Part shown: positions 38,676-49,454 of the stretch, in pieces
How the letters are laid out: each line of letters starts with the position of its first letter
Numbering within the stretch: position 1 is the first letter of the stretch
Assembly: GCF_000186225.1 (NCBI RefSeq)
Contig: NC_014933.1
Span: forward strand, 2,976,001-3,040,000
Direction of reading: 5' to 3'
Source: Bacteroides helcogenes P 36-108
GTDB lineage: Bacteria; Bacteroidota; Bacteroidia; Bacteroidales; Bacteroidaceae
Length of the DNA: 64,000 nucleotides
Translations under genes and position numbers: made by a program
The notes under the pieces: generated by a model
What the model was told of the DNA's origin: nothing
Database searches by the model: none
What the model saw: only the letters and a program-made list of their open reading frames with translations

Positions 38676-39638
38676 TTACACCTCTGCTTTCGGAGTTTGA
38701 GAAACCTTTGGAACCTCAGAATTCTCAGCCGTTTTTACCGAAACTTCAATGACCTTAGGGACAGCCACAACTTTTTTTTCAGGAGCAGCAGTCAGAGTGT
38801 CTCCCTCCGATTTCGGTTTACGTGGAGGAAAATTGAGAGCAATGATTGTATCCTGCGGACAAGCCTCCTCACATTTACGACAAGATTTGCATTTATTGGG
38901 ATCAATGTAAGCCAAATTGTTCTCAAGCGTAATAGCTTCGAAAGGACAAACTTTCACGCATTTGCCACAACCAATGCAAGCAACGGTACAAGCCTTGCGT
39001 GCTACGGCTCCCTTATCCTTATTCACACATTGCACATAAATGCGACGTGACTTCTTGCCTTGCGGTCGAATCTCAATGATATTTTTGGGACAAGCCTTGG
39101 CACAAGCACCACAGGCCGTACACTTAGCTTCATCTACTTCAGGAAGCCCTGTTTCCGGATTCATGTGAATAGCACCAAACTGGCAGGCAGCCACACAGTC
39201 ACCACAGCCCAAACAGCCATAGCTACATCCTGTCTCACCTCCATAAAGAGAAGCGGCAATAGCACAACTCTTGGCCCCATCATATTGGTTTATACGAGGA
39301 CGATTAGCGCACGTTCCATTACATCTCACCACCGCAACCATAGGTTCAGAAGCGGCTGCATCCAAGCCCAGAATTCCAGCAATCTTTGCCATGACAAGCT
39401 GTCCACCCACCGGACAAAGTTTACCTTCCAGTGAGCCAGCCTTCACGCAAGCATCGGCAAATCCGCTACAACCGGGGTAACCACATCCGCCACAGTTCGC
39501 CTGAGGCAGAACCTCCCCTACCTGAGCGATTCGCGGATCTTCATACACAGCGAATTTCTTGGAAGCAATGTAGAGAATAGCGGCAGATATCAGCGCTATG
39601 GCTCCCAACGAAATCACTGCAATCAGAATTACATTCAT
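38676..39638 (-). CDS. rnfB: Rnf complex subunit RnfB (polyferredoxin)
   Basis: A 320-residue protein: N-terminal membrane helix (~3-24), the Fe-S motif with CGGCGYPGCSGFADAC (~49-64), then four 4Fe-4S ferredoxin motifs (around CLGCGDCVAAC, CTACGACAKAC, CIGCGKCVKVC and CKSCRKCEEAC). A Lys/Pro/Val/Ala-rich tail of ~45 residues without cysteines closes the protein. It takes electrons from ferredoxin. Second gene of the operon. Confidence 0.96.
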   Translation of the reverse strand: MNVILIAVISLGAIALISAAILYIASKKFAVYEDPRIAQVGEVLPQANCGGCGYPGCSGFADACVKAGSLEGKLCPVGGQLVMAKIAGILGLDAAASEPMVAVVRCNGTCANRPRINQYDGAKSCAIAASLYGGETGCSYGCLGCGDCVAACQFGAIHMNPETGLPEVDEAKCTACGACAKACPKNIIEIRPQGKKSRRIYVQCVNKDKGAVARKACTVACIGCGKCVKVCPFEAITLENNLAYIDPNKCKSCRKCEEACPQDTIIALNFPPRKPKSEGDTLTAAPEKKVVAVPKVIEVSVKTAENSEVPKVSQTPKAEV

Positions 39639-39677
39639 AAATTAGTTATTTTTTAATTATTTGTTATTATGTATTAG

Positions 39678-40097
39678 TTAGTTCATCGGTTGTATTGAGA
39701 ACGAAAATTTCTTTCCCAACCGTGACTTATTCAGCCACAATATATAATAATAGGGTATGAGAAGTGCCAACGAACAAAGTGCCGAACTCAGTTCGTTATC
39801 CCAAACAGCCATAAAAATGAATAAGAAGACAACCAAAACAAAGAAGGGAAATATAAATGCGAACAAGACTGCCATTACTCCCATCGAATGTTCTCCGACT
39901 ATCCATACACAGTCGCCGACTTGATAAGAAGCAGCATTGATATCTGTTACATCAATGAGTTTTTCTTTTATATCAGCAGAAGTGCAGTGTCCCTTGACGC
40001 TACATGAAGCGCATGCTGAAGTTTGAACAATCCTCACCTTGAGATGAGAGCCGTTTATGTTTTCCACAATACCTTGATGTCTTATTGTATTCGCCAT
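39678..40097 (-). CDS. RseC/MucC-family membrane protein
   Basis: About 139 residues from ATG 40097 (MANTIRHQGIVENI). A four-cysteine cluster (CASCSVKGHC, ~28-37) is followed by two membrane helices (~73-100 and ~107-122), the RseC layout. In other bacteria RseC is tied to Rnf/Rsx and the SoxR reducing system, and here it opens the Rnf operon. The frame is open to 40139, but a -7 element lies at 40127-40134, so the shorter start is preferred. Confidence 0.88.
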   Translation of the reverse strand: MANTIRHQGIVENINGSHLKVRIVQTSACASCSVKGHCTSADIKEKLIDVTDINAASYQVGDCVWIVGEHSMGVMAVLFAFIFPFFVLVVFLFIFMAVWDNELSSALCSLALLIPYYYILWLNKSRLGKKFSFSIQPMN

Positions 40098-40126
40098 TTT
40101 TGCAAAGTGTGCATTACAAATCGCGG

Positions 40127-40155
40127 CAAATTTACTCATTATTTATTAACTGCAA
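40127..40155 (-). promoter_or_regulatory. Promoter for rseC-rnf operon; decides the start
   Basis: On the minus strand a TTG (40153-40155) is followed 18 bp later by TAAATTTG (40127-40134), an exact -7 match. It leaves a ~30-nt leader before ATG 40097 and overlaps the longer alternative reading frame. Confidence 0.6.
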
Positions 40156-40240
40156 GCCTTTCGAATACATTTTCTGTGTACTCAAATATTTTTTTTCCCT
40201 TTTTTGTGGTTTTTCTTTATTTTTTCTTCAGAAAAGTATA

Positions 40241-40270
40241 AAAAAAGGCTCCATTGTCATCCAATGGAGC
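40241..40270 (-). terminator. Intrinsic terminator after DUF3078 gene
   Basis: GCTCCATTG (40248-40256) and CAATGGAGC (40262-40270) form a 9-bp stem; on the minus strand a run of seven T follows at once. It ends the transcript of the gene at 40301-41749. Confidence 0.85.
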
Positions 40271-40300
40271 GCTATTTTTAATTAATAATGATATATATGG

Positions 40301-41749
40301 TTACCATTTGTAATTGATACCAAAACTCAGAAGCTCCTTCACCTGAAAATAGCTGCTTCCCCCAGTAGGCTTTGCACTATCATCGAAACGGGCATGCACA
40401 TAAAGCTTAGTAGAAAGATAACGATTCAGAACAAAATTCACTGTATTCTCCCACTCAATACGGGTCCATTCATAACTAGTCTGAAAATCCAAACGAGAAT
40501 CCAAAGTAATAGATGGAATAATAGCCCATACAAGTGTAGGCTGTACCTGAGAACCGAAGTTATGCTTTACACTTTTTCCCTCGGCCAAACCAAATTTTAT
40601 TTCGTCCACATCTTTATTTCCCACATAACGCAGCATATACGTCACTGGAGCCATAAAAACAGAAAGAGTAAATTTATTTTTTTTCAGCTTATAATCCATA
40701 CCGACACTGGTTGTCCAATCCAATGGCGCCAAAAATGCTGAAACCAAATCTTCACTGTTCTTCTTGTAATTTCTACAAAACTGAGTTTTCAATTCTGTAG
40801 AAACTGTATAATACCACTTTTGTGCCGCTTGAATACCCAACTTGCTATACAATCGAAGCTGATCGGTGGTTACCAAATAGTTATGGAATTCATCGGAAGG
40901 TGCAGAACTGAACCCCAACTTAGCATCCATCAAGTTCTCCCATTGAACTTTCTCGCGGTCATTATAATTAGCAAACAACTGTAAATTGGCAAGCACGGCA
41001 TTCGTACTCTCCCCCCCCTTATACCAATTGTCCGAAATATAGTTTTGAGTAATCTGTAAAGAACCGTTTCCACCAGTCACCCACCAATTGGGCTTATGAA
41101 TGATTACTTCAGCATCCTCTTTTACCCCCACCATATCTTCACGTCCGAATAGCTTCACGACAGATGGTTTAGAAGATACCTCCTTTTCAATATCATCTCT
41201 GAATACCCTTCCTTTCATCACTTCCTTTTCTGTTTTTACAACCAAATCAGGATGATTTACGTAAGTATTCAGCAGAGCACAATCTACAATCTGATTAGCG
41301 CGTCTCTTTGAAGTAAAACTCAACGAATCAAACGGCAACAACCGATGCGCCAGCGTAGGAACAGTATCAGGCATCTGAAAAGCCCAATTTACTTTTGAAA
41401 TGCGTTTTATCGGTGCATAATAATAAGTAAGAGGAAGAAATAACCGATAATAATTAGGGTTCGTAAGAATATATCTTTCAGGGGTAGTAGGATCATTCAG
41501 ATAATCCAATACACCAAAATATTTTTCATGCAATATGGAGACCGTATCCATCTTATACTGATCCCCCTCCGGTTTCAATTTCAGAATGAGATACTCTTTC
41601 ATAGCATCCGACAAAGTATCCTTTCTGACTGTTGTTTCCTGTTTGTTCTTTTTCAAAACGGACTTCACTGCATTTTGTGCCATCATTGATGAAGAAAACA
41701 TCACGGCAAATACCCAAATTGTAATCTTTTTAGTCTTCATATTTCCCAA
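40301..41749 (-). CDS. DUF3078 outer-membrane beta-barrel protein
   Basis: A 482-residue protein with a signal peptide ending near MMAQ (ATG at 41749 or 41740). The first ~210 residues are polar, with predicted helices. From [29 protein letters not shown] on, the protein is a DUF3078 barrel with alternating aromatic strands, ending [10 protein letters not shown]. Bacteroidota-specific family of unknown function. It has its own promoter and terminator. Confidence 0.85.
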   Translation of the reverse strand: MGNMKTKKITIWVFAVMFSSSMMAQNAVKSVLKKNKQETTVRKDTLSDAMKEYLILKLKPEGDQYKMDTVSILHEKYFGVLDYLNDPTTPERYILTNPNYYRLFLPLTYYYAPIKRISKVNWAFQMPDTVPTLAHRLLPFDSLSFTSKRRANQIVDCALLNTYVNHPDLVVKTEKEVMKGRVFRDDIEKEVSSKPSVVKLFGREDMVGVKEDAEVIIHKPNWWVTGGNGSLQITQNYISDNWYKGGESTNAVLANLQLFANYNDREKVQWENLMDAKLGFSSAPSDEFHNYLVTTDQLRLYSKLGIQAAQKWYYTVSTELKTQFCRNYKKNSEDLVSAFLAPLDWTTSVGMDYKLKKNKFTLSVFMAPVTYMLRYVGNKDVDEIKFGLAEGKSVKHNFGSQVQPTLVWAIIPSITLDSRLDFQTSYEWTRIEWENTVNFVLNRYLSTKLYVHARFDDSAKPTGGSSYFQVKELLSFGINYKW

Positions 41750-43674
<1,925 letters not shown>

Positions 43675-43704
43675 TTATAATTAGTAATTTGTAATTGACA
43701 TAGA

Positions 43705-45552
43705 ATGGATAAAAACACCATTACAGGGCTTGTCCTGATAGCGATTTTATTAGTTGGTTTCAGTTTTCTAAGCCGTCCGAGCAAAGAGCAACTGGATGCC
43801 CAACAACGTTATTATGACTCCATAGCCCAAGTACAACAACGTGAAGCCGATCTGAAAGCTAAATCAGAAGTCGCCCTTGCCAATGAAGGAGAAAAGAAAA
43901 CAGTGGACTCTACCTCTCTCTTTTTTAATGCACGTCAGGGAGCCGACTCTTTGATTACTATTCAGAATAATCTGGTAGCACTTTCTATTTGCACCAAAGG
44001 AGGGAGTATATTTTCGGCTACTTTGAAAGAATATATGGGGCAGGACAAAAAGACACCTGTTACATTGTTCAACGGTGACGATGTATCCATGAACTTCCTT
44101 TTCTATAATAAAAAGGAAACCATACAAACTGGCGATTATTACTTCAATGAAGTTGACCGTACAGACAGTACAGTCGCCATGCGTTTGTCAGCAGACAGTG
44201 CCAGTTATATTGACTTCACTTATGCCATGCACAATGACACGTACCTGATAGATTTTACAATCCACGCAGTCAACATGGAAGGGAAGTTGGCTGCTACAAA
44301 TAATTATGTAGATATAGAATGGGCACAGCGAGCCCACCAAATAGAAAAAGGTTATACTTACGAAAACCGTTTGTCCGAACTGACGTATAAAAAAATGGGA
44401 GAAGGCACTGACTATCTGTCAGCCAACAAGAACGATGAAAAAGAAATCCCGGAACATTTGGACTGGATAGCTTTCAAAAACCAATTCTTCTCCAGTGTAT
44501 TTCTGGCCGATGCAGATTTTGAGAAAACAAAGCTTGTCTCCAAGATGGAACCACAAGGGAGCGGATATATCAAGGACTATTCAGCAGAAATGAGCACAAA
44601 GTTCGACCCAACCGGAAAAGAAGCAACGCAGTTATATTTCTACTTCGGTCCCAACCATTATAAAACTCTGACAGCCCTTGATAAAGGACGTGAGGAAAAA
44701 TGGGAATTGAACCGTTTAGTTTATTTAGGATGGCCTATCGTCCGCCAAATTAATCAATGGTTTACCATCAACATCTTCGACTGGCTTTCCGGCTGGGGAT
44801 TGGGCATGGGAATCGTATTGTTGTTAATGACATTAATTGTAAAAGTTGTAGTGTTCCCTGCTACATGGAAAACCTATATGTCATCTGCCAAGATGCGTGT
44901 ACTGAAGCCCAAAATCGATGAAATCAACAAAAAATATCCCAAGCAGGAAGATGCCATGAAGAAACAGCAGGAAGTGATGGGGCTTTACAGCCAGTATGGT
45001 GTCAGTCCAATGGGCGGATGTTTGCCGATGTTGATACAATTTCCCATCCTGATGGCACTGTTTATGTTCGTTCCAAGTGCTATCGAACTCCGCCAGCAAA
45101 GTTTCTTATGGGCAGACGACCTCTCCACCTACGATGCGTTCATCAACTTTCCGTTCCATATCCCATTCCTCGGCAGCCACCTCAGTCTGTTCTGCCTGCT
45201 GATGACGGTAACCAATATATTGAACACAAAGTACATGATGCAGCAGCAAGATACGGGCGCCAATCCTCAAATGGCTGCCATGAAGTGGATGTCGTATCTG
45301 ATGCCCGTCATGTTCTTATTCATATTGAATGACTATCCTTCGGGGCTGAATTATTATTACTTCATCTCTACCTTGATCAGTGTGGTAACTACCATCATCA
45401 TGCGTAAGACCACTAACGAGGAAAAGCTTCTCGCTCAGTTAGAAAGTAACAAAAAAGATCCGAAGAAGATGAAGAAAACAGGTTTTGCCGCCCGTTTGGA
45501 AGCAATGCAGAAGCAGCAGGAACAGATGAAAGGAAACAGAGAAAACAGGTAA
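43705..45552 (+). CDS. yidC: Membrane protein insertase YidC
   Basis: A 615-residue protein: N-terminal membrane helix (~5-22), a large periplasmic domain (~50-340), then the conserved five-helix insertase core (~365-575) with [23 protein letters not shown] and [18 protein letters not shown]. The tail is basic and Gln/Lys-rich ([13 protein letters not shown]), as often seen for ribosome contact. Probably co-transcribed with pyrG. Confidence 0.97.
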   Translation: MDKNTITGLVLIAILLVGFSFLSRPSKEQLDAQQRYYDSIAQVQQREADLKAKSEVALANEGEKKTVDSTSLFFNARQGADSLITIQNNLVALSICTKGGSIFSATLKEYMGQDKKTPVTLFNGDDVSMNFLFYNKKETIQTGDYYFNEVDRTDSTVAMRLSADSASYIDFTYAMHNDTYLIDFTIHAVNMEGKLAATNNYVDIEWAQRAHQIEKGYTYENRLSELTYKKMGEGTDYLSANKNDEKEIPEHLDWIAFKNQFFSSVFLADADFEKTKLVSKMEPQGSGYIKDYSAEMSTKFDPTGKEATQLYFYFGPNHYKTLTALDKGREEKWELNRLVYLGWPIVRQINQWFTINIFDWLSGWGLGMGIVLLLMTLIVKVVVFPATWKTYMSSAKMRVLKPKIDEINKKYPKQEDAMKKQQEVMGLYSQYGVSPMGGCLPMLIQFPILMALFMFVPSAIELRQQSFLWADDLSTYDAFINFPFHIPFLGSHLSLFCLLMTVTNILNTKYMMQQQDTGANPQMAAMKWMSYLMPVMFLFILNDYPSGLNYYYFISTLISVVTTIIMRKTTNEEKLLAQLESNKKDPKKMKKTGFAARLEAMQKQQEQMKGNRENR

Positions 45553-45584
45553 CAAAATATTTATCCGTTATCTACAAGAAAAGG

Positions 45585-45617
45585 GGCTGCACTGTGCTAA
45601 AGAAAAACAGTGTAGCC
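45585..45617 (+). terminator. Intrinsic terminator after yidC
   Basis: GGCTGCACTGT (45585-45595) and ACAGTGTAGCC (45607-45617) form an 11-bp stem with one G-U pair, followed by a T-rich run (TTCTTCTTTTT). Confidence 0.8.
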
Positions 45618-45702
45618 TTCTTCTTTTTCGCCCCTCATTATTCCCCTTTTAGAACAAGCAAGTGATGTGTTTTTACCTTCTAACAAAAATAGATTCAGAA
45701 TT

Positions 45703-47034
45703 ATGAAAACCAAATATACTTATAAACAGATCTGGCTTATCGCCTACCCTATTCTTGTTAGTCTGCTGATGGAACAGATGATAGGCATGACGGACACCGC
45801 CTTCTTGGGACGTGTTGGTGAAGTTGAATTAGGGGCATCCGCCATCGCCGGCGTATTTTATATGGTCATTTTCATGGTGGCATTCGGTTTCAGTATTGGT
45901 ACACAAATACTTATTGCACGGCGCAATGGTGAAAAACAGTACAAGGAGATAGGAACTCTTTTCTATCAGGGCATTTATTTCCAAATAGGATTGGCAGCCA
46001 TCATGTTTCTTCTCTCCTATTGTTTCTCACCGATCATATTGAAGAAAATAGTCACTTCGGAACATATCTATGAAGCCGCTACCAGCTATCTGCACTGGCG
46101 AGTGTTCGGTGCATTCTTCTCGTTCAGTGCCGTCATATTCCGTGCATTTTTCTTAGGAACGACACAGACCAAAACACTTACGCTGAATTCCATCGTTATG
46201 GTATTAAGCAATGTCGTATTCAATTACATATTGATTTTTGGTAAATTCGGTTTTCCGGAACTGAGCATTGCAGGAGCAGCCATAGGTTCATCCATGGCAG
46301 AGTTCGTTTCATTGACCTTTTTCATTCTCTACACACGGCATCGAGTCGACTGTCGCAAATACGGTCTGGACCGTATTCCCAAATTCAATTCCAACGTTCT
46401 GAAAAGGATGCTCAATGTCTCCTTCTGGACCATGATACAAAATTTTTTCTCATTGTCCACCTGGTTCCTGTTCTTCCTATATGTGGAACATTTGGGTGAA
46501 CGAGCTTTGGCAATAACCAACATCATCCGCAATGTTTCCGGTATATTGTTTATGGTACTGATGGCTTTTGCTTCCACTTGCGGTTCATTGGTCAGTAACC
46601 TTATCGGTGCAGGCTGTACCGATTGCGTACCGGGTACGATACGTCAGCATATACGTATCTCATATATGTTTGTCATTCCTCTTGCACTCCTTTTTGCCCT
46701 GTTCCCTAAAGCAATACTGGGAATTTATACGGACATGACCGACTTGCAACAAGCGGCGGTCCACTCCCTTTGGGTGATGTGTACAACCTATTTGTTCCTG
46801 GTCCCCGCCAATGTATATTTTCAGGCTGTTTCAGGAACCGGCAATACACGTACAGCATTAGGACTGGAAATGCTGACATTGGTTATCTATGTGGCATACA
46901 TCACATACATCATCCTATTCCTGCAGCTTGATGTAGCTCTCTGCTGGACCTCAGAGATGGTATATTCCACCTTTATTCTGTTTTTTTGCCAACTGTATAT
47001 TAAGCACGGAAACTGGCAGGGAAAAAAGATATAA
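45703..47034 (+). CDS. MATE-family multidrug/cation exporter
   Basis: About 443 residues from ATG 45703. Twelve hydrophobic segments in two halves. The first helix block IAYPILVSLLMEQMIGMTDTAFLGRVGEVELGA and the mid block FPELSIAGAAIGSSMAEF are MATE signatures. These exporters couple Na+ or H+ entry to drug or metabolite efflux; the substrate cannot be read from sequence. An upstream ATG at 45667 adds 12 unrelated residues. Confidence 0.9.
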   Translation: MKTKYTYKQIWLIAYPILVSLLMEQMIGMTDTAFLGRVGEVELGASAIAGVFYMVIFMVAFGFSIGTQILIARRNGEKQYKEIGTLFYQGIYFQIGLAAIMFLLSYCFSPIILKKIVTSEHIYEAATSYLHWRVFGAFFSFSAVIFRAFFLGTTQTKTLTLNSIVMVLSNVVFNYILIFGKFGFPELSIAGAAIGSSMAEFVSLTFFILYTRHRVDCRKYGLDRIPKFNSNVLKRMLNVSFWTMIQNFFSLSTWFLFFLYVEHLGERALAITNIIRNVSGILFMVLMAFASTCGSLVSNLIGAGCTDCVPGTIRQHIRISYMFVIPLALLFALFPKAILGIYTDMTDLQQAAVHSLWVMCTTYLFLVPANVYFQAVSGTGNTRTALGLEMLTLVIYVAYITYIILFLQLDVALCWTSEMVYSTFILFFCQLYIKHGNWQGKKI

Positions 47035-47038
47035 TCAT

Positions 47039-47046
47039 TATCTTTG
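47039..47046 (+). promoter_or_regulatory. -7 promoter element for S9 peptidase gene
   Basis: TATCTTTG fits TAnnTTTG, 30 bp before the start codon. Confidence 0.5.
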
Positions 47047-47075
47047 CATCATATAACCGTAACGAACAACATTAT

Positions 47076-49226
47076 ATGAAACAAGTAAACCTATTGCTTA
47101 TGTCAGCAGCTATGACATTAGCCTCCTGCGGCGGAGGAACAAAAGATGCCGAACAGCAAGATACGGCAGCTCTTATTAATCGTTCGGACATTAAGATCGA
47201 AGGCAAGCGCATGACGCCTGAAGCATTGTGGGCTATGGGACGCATCGGTAATGTGACCGTATCTCCCGACGAAAAACAAATAGCCTATTCGGTGGCTTAT
47301 TACAGTGTACCGGAGAACAAAAGTAATAACGAAATATTCGTTATGAACGCAGATGGCGGCAGTAATCGTCAGATTACCCGTAATGTCTGGCAGGAAAGCC
47401 AACCAGTCTGGATCAAGGATGGCAAGAAGATTGCCTTTCTTTGCAACGAAAGTGGTAGCAGCCAGATATGGGAAATGAATTCCGACGGAACTGAACGTAG
47501 GCAGTTGACTCAATACGACAATGACATCGAAGGCTTCTCCTTCTCTCCCGATGGGAAAAAAATTCTCTTCATTACACAGGTGAAGACTGTAAAAAGTACA
47601 GCCGACAAGTATCCCGACCTACCCAAAGCAACTGGCATCCTTGTCACCGATCTTATGTACAAGCATTGGGACGAATGGGTAACCACTGCTCCGCATCCGT
47701 TCATCGCCGATTTCGACGGCAATGCCATCAGTAATGTGCAGGACATTCTGGATGATGAACCCTACGAAAGTCCAATGAAGCCCTGGGGAGGCATAGAGCA
47801 GTTGGCATGGAGCCCTTCTTCAGACAAGGTAGCCTATACTTGCCGCAAGAAGACCGGACTGGCATACGCTGTATCCACCAACTCTGACATTTATATCTAT
47901 GACCTCGCCACCAAACAGACAAAAAACATCACCGAGGAAAACAAAGGTTACGATATCAATCCGCAATATTCTCCGGACGGCAAGTACATCGCTTGGCAGA
48001 GCATGGAACGTGACGGCTACGAAGCCGATTTGAACCGCCTGTTCATCATGAACCTTGAAACCGGAGAGAAACGTTTTGTCAGTAAGGCATTCGAATCAAA
48101 CGTAGATGCTTTCCTGTGGAATAAAGACTCCGGGAGTATCTACTTCATCGGTGTATGGCATGGTGAAACACAGATTTACAATATCAACCTTGCCGACAGC
48201 GACAGACTGACACAACTCACCGACGGTATGTATGACTACGCCTCTCTCGCCCTTTGCGGAGACAAGGTGATAGCCAAACGCCATTCCATGAGCATGGGTG
48301 ATGAAATCTATGCCGTAAACAACGCACGAAGTGGCGATACTTTTGCCGAAGCCAAACAATTGACTTTCGAGAACAAACATATCTACGATCAACTGGAGAT
48401 GGGGAAGGTAGAAGCTCACTGGATGAAGACCACTGACGGCAAACAAATGCTGACTTGGGTCATTTATCCGCCAAAGTTCGATCCGAATAAGAAATACCCC
48501 ACCCTGCTCTTCTGCGAAGGCGGTCCTCAGAGCCCAGTCAGTCAGTTTTGGAGCTATCGCTGGAATTTCCAGATCATGGCAGCAAACGATTACATCATCG
48601 TGGCCCCCAACCGTCGCGGTCTTCCGGGATTCGGCGTGGAATGGAACGAAGCCATCAGTGGTGATTACGGTGGCCAGTGCATGAAAGACTATTTCACCGC
48701 CATTGATGAAATTTCCAAGGAACCGTATGTTGACAAAGAGCGTCTGGGATGCGTAGGGGCCAGCTTCGGAGGCTTCTCCGTATATTGGCTTGCCGGACAC
48801 CACAACAAGCGTTTCAAAGCTTTCATAGCCCACGACGGCATCTTCAATATGGAAATGCAATATCTGGAAACAGAAGAGAAATGGTTTGCCAACTGGGATA
48901 TGGGTGGTGCATATTGGGAGAAGAACAATATCACGGCACAACGCACATTTACCAACTCTCCCCACAAGTTCGTTGACAAATGGGACACTCCCATCCTCTG
49001 CATTCACGGAGAGAAAGACTTCCGGATTCTTGCCAATCAAGCAATGGCTGCTTTCGATGCTGCCGTGATGCGCGGTGTCCCGGCCGAACTCCTCATCTAT
49101 CCTGATGAAAACCATTGGGTGCTGAAACCTCAGAACGGCATTCTGTGGCAACGTACTTTCTTCGAATGGTTGGACAAATGGCTGAAGCCAACTCAAGCAA
49201 AGACAGCCGGAGATAGAGAACAATAG
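47076..49226 (+). CDS. S9-family dipeptidyl-peptidase-like lipoprotein (DPP5-like)
   Basis: A 716-residue protein. Lipoprotein signal with lipobox LASC (Cys18). Residues ~45-410 form a beta-propeller with TolB-like repeats (SPDEKQIAYS, WSPSSDKVAYTC, YSPDGKYIAW). The C-terminal alpha/beta hydrolase has catalytic Ser563 (GASFGGFS), Asp648 (GEKDFR) and His680 (ENHWV). The spacing of 85 and 32 residues equals that of the triad I recall for P. gingivalis DPP5, which supports a dipeptide-releasing enzyme. It probably feeds on peptides in the periplasm or at the outer membrane. Confidence 0.88.
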   Translation: MKQVNLLLMSAAMTLASCGGGTKDAEQQDTAALINRSDIKIEGKRMTPEALWAMGRIGNVTVSPDEKQIAYSVAYYSVPENKSNNEIFVMNADGGSNRQITRNVWQESQPVWIKDGKKIAFLCNESGSSQIWEMNSDGTERRQLTQYDNDIEGFSFSPDGKKILFITQVKTVKSTADKYPDLPKATGILVTDLMYKHWDEWVTTAPHPFIADFDGNAISNVQDILDDEPYESPMKPWGGIEQLAWSPSSDKVAYTCRKKTGLAYAVSTNSDIYIYDLATKQTKNITEENKGYDINPQYSPDGKYIAWQSMERDGYEADLNRLFIMNLETGEKRFVSKAFESNVDAFLWNKDSGSIYFIGVWHGETQIYNINLADSDRLTQLTDGMYDYASLALCGDKVIAKRHSMSMGDEIYAVNNARSGDTFAEAKQLTFENKHIYDQLEMGKVEAHWMKTTDGKQMLTWVIYPPKFDPNKKYPTLLFCEGGPQSPVSQFWSYRWNFQIMAANDYIIVAPNRRGLPGFGVEWNEAISGDYGGQCMKDYFTAIDEISKEPYVDKERLGCVGASFGGFSVYWLAGHHNKRFKAFIAHDGIFNMEMQYLETEEKWFANWDMGGAYWEKNNITAQRTFTNSPHKFVDKWDTPILCIHGEKDFRILANQAMAAFDAAVMRGVPAELLIYPDENHWVLKPQNGILWQRTFFEWLDKWLKPTQAKTAGDREQ

Positions 49227-49238
49227 TTATCATCTTGC

Positions 49239-49275
49239 ATCGAGGGGAGTTTCGGTACATCCCCTCGATTTTTTT
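49239..49275 (+). terminator. Intrinsic terminator after S9 peptidase gene
   Basis: ATCGAGGGGA (49239-49248) pairs with TCCCCTCGAT (49260-49269); six T follow. Confidence 0.9.
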
Positions 49276-49420
49276 CAGATCAGCACCTCAAGCAATAAAA
49301 CAAGCAGACTTATTCTATACTCCTTCCGGCTTGCACCCTCTTCGTCCGAAAAGCGAAGAAAGGCTGCGCTCCAACATAAAAAAAGGAACAAGTTCATTTT
49401 ATTATACTCTTGGTTTTCAC

Positions 49421-49428
49421 TATCTTTG
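49421..49428 (+). promoter_or_regulatory. -7 promoter element for addA-like gene
   Basis: TATCTTTG fits TAnnTTTG, 27 bp before the start. Confidence 0.5.
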
Positions 49429-49454
49429 TACCTTGAACATGAACCCCTTTCTTT

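Noticed and set aside
48096..49223. A 375-codon minus-strand open frame opposite the S9 peptidase
   Set aside because: It lies over the catalytic domain, whose Ser-Asp-His triad is intact on the plus strand; the antisense product shows no motif.
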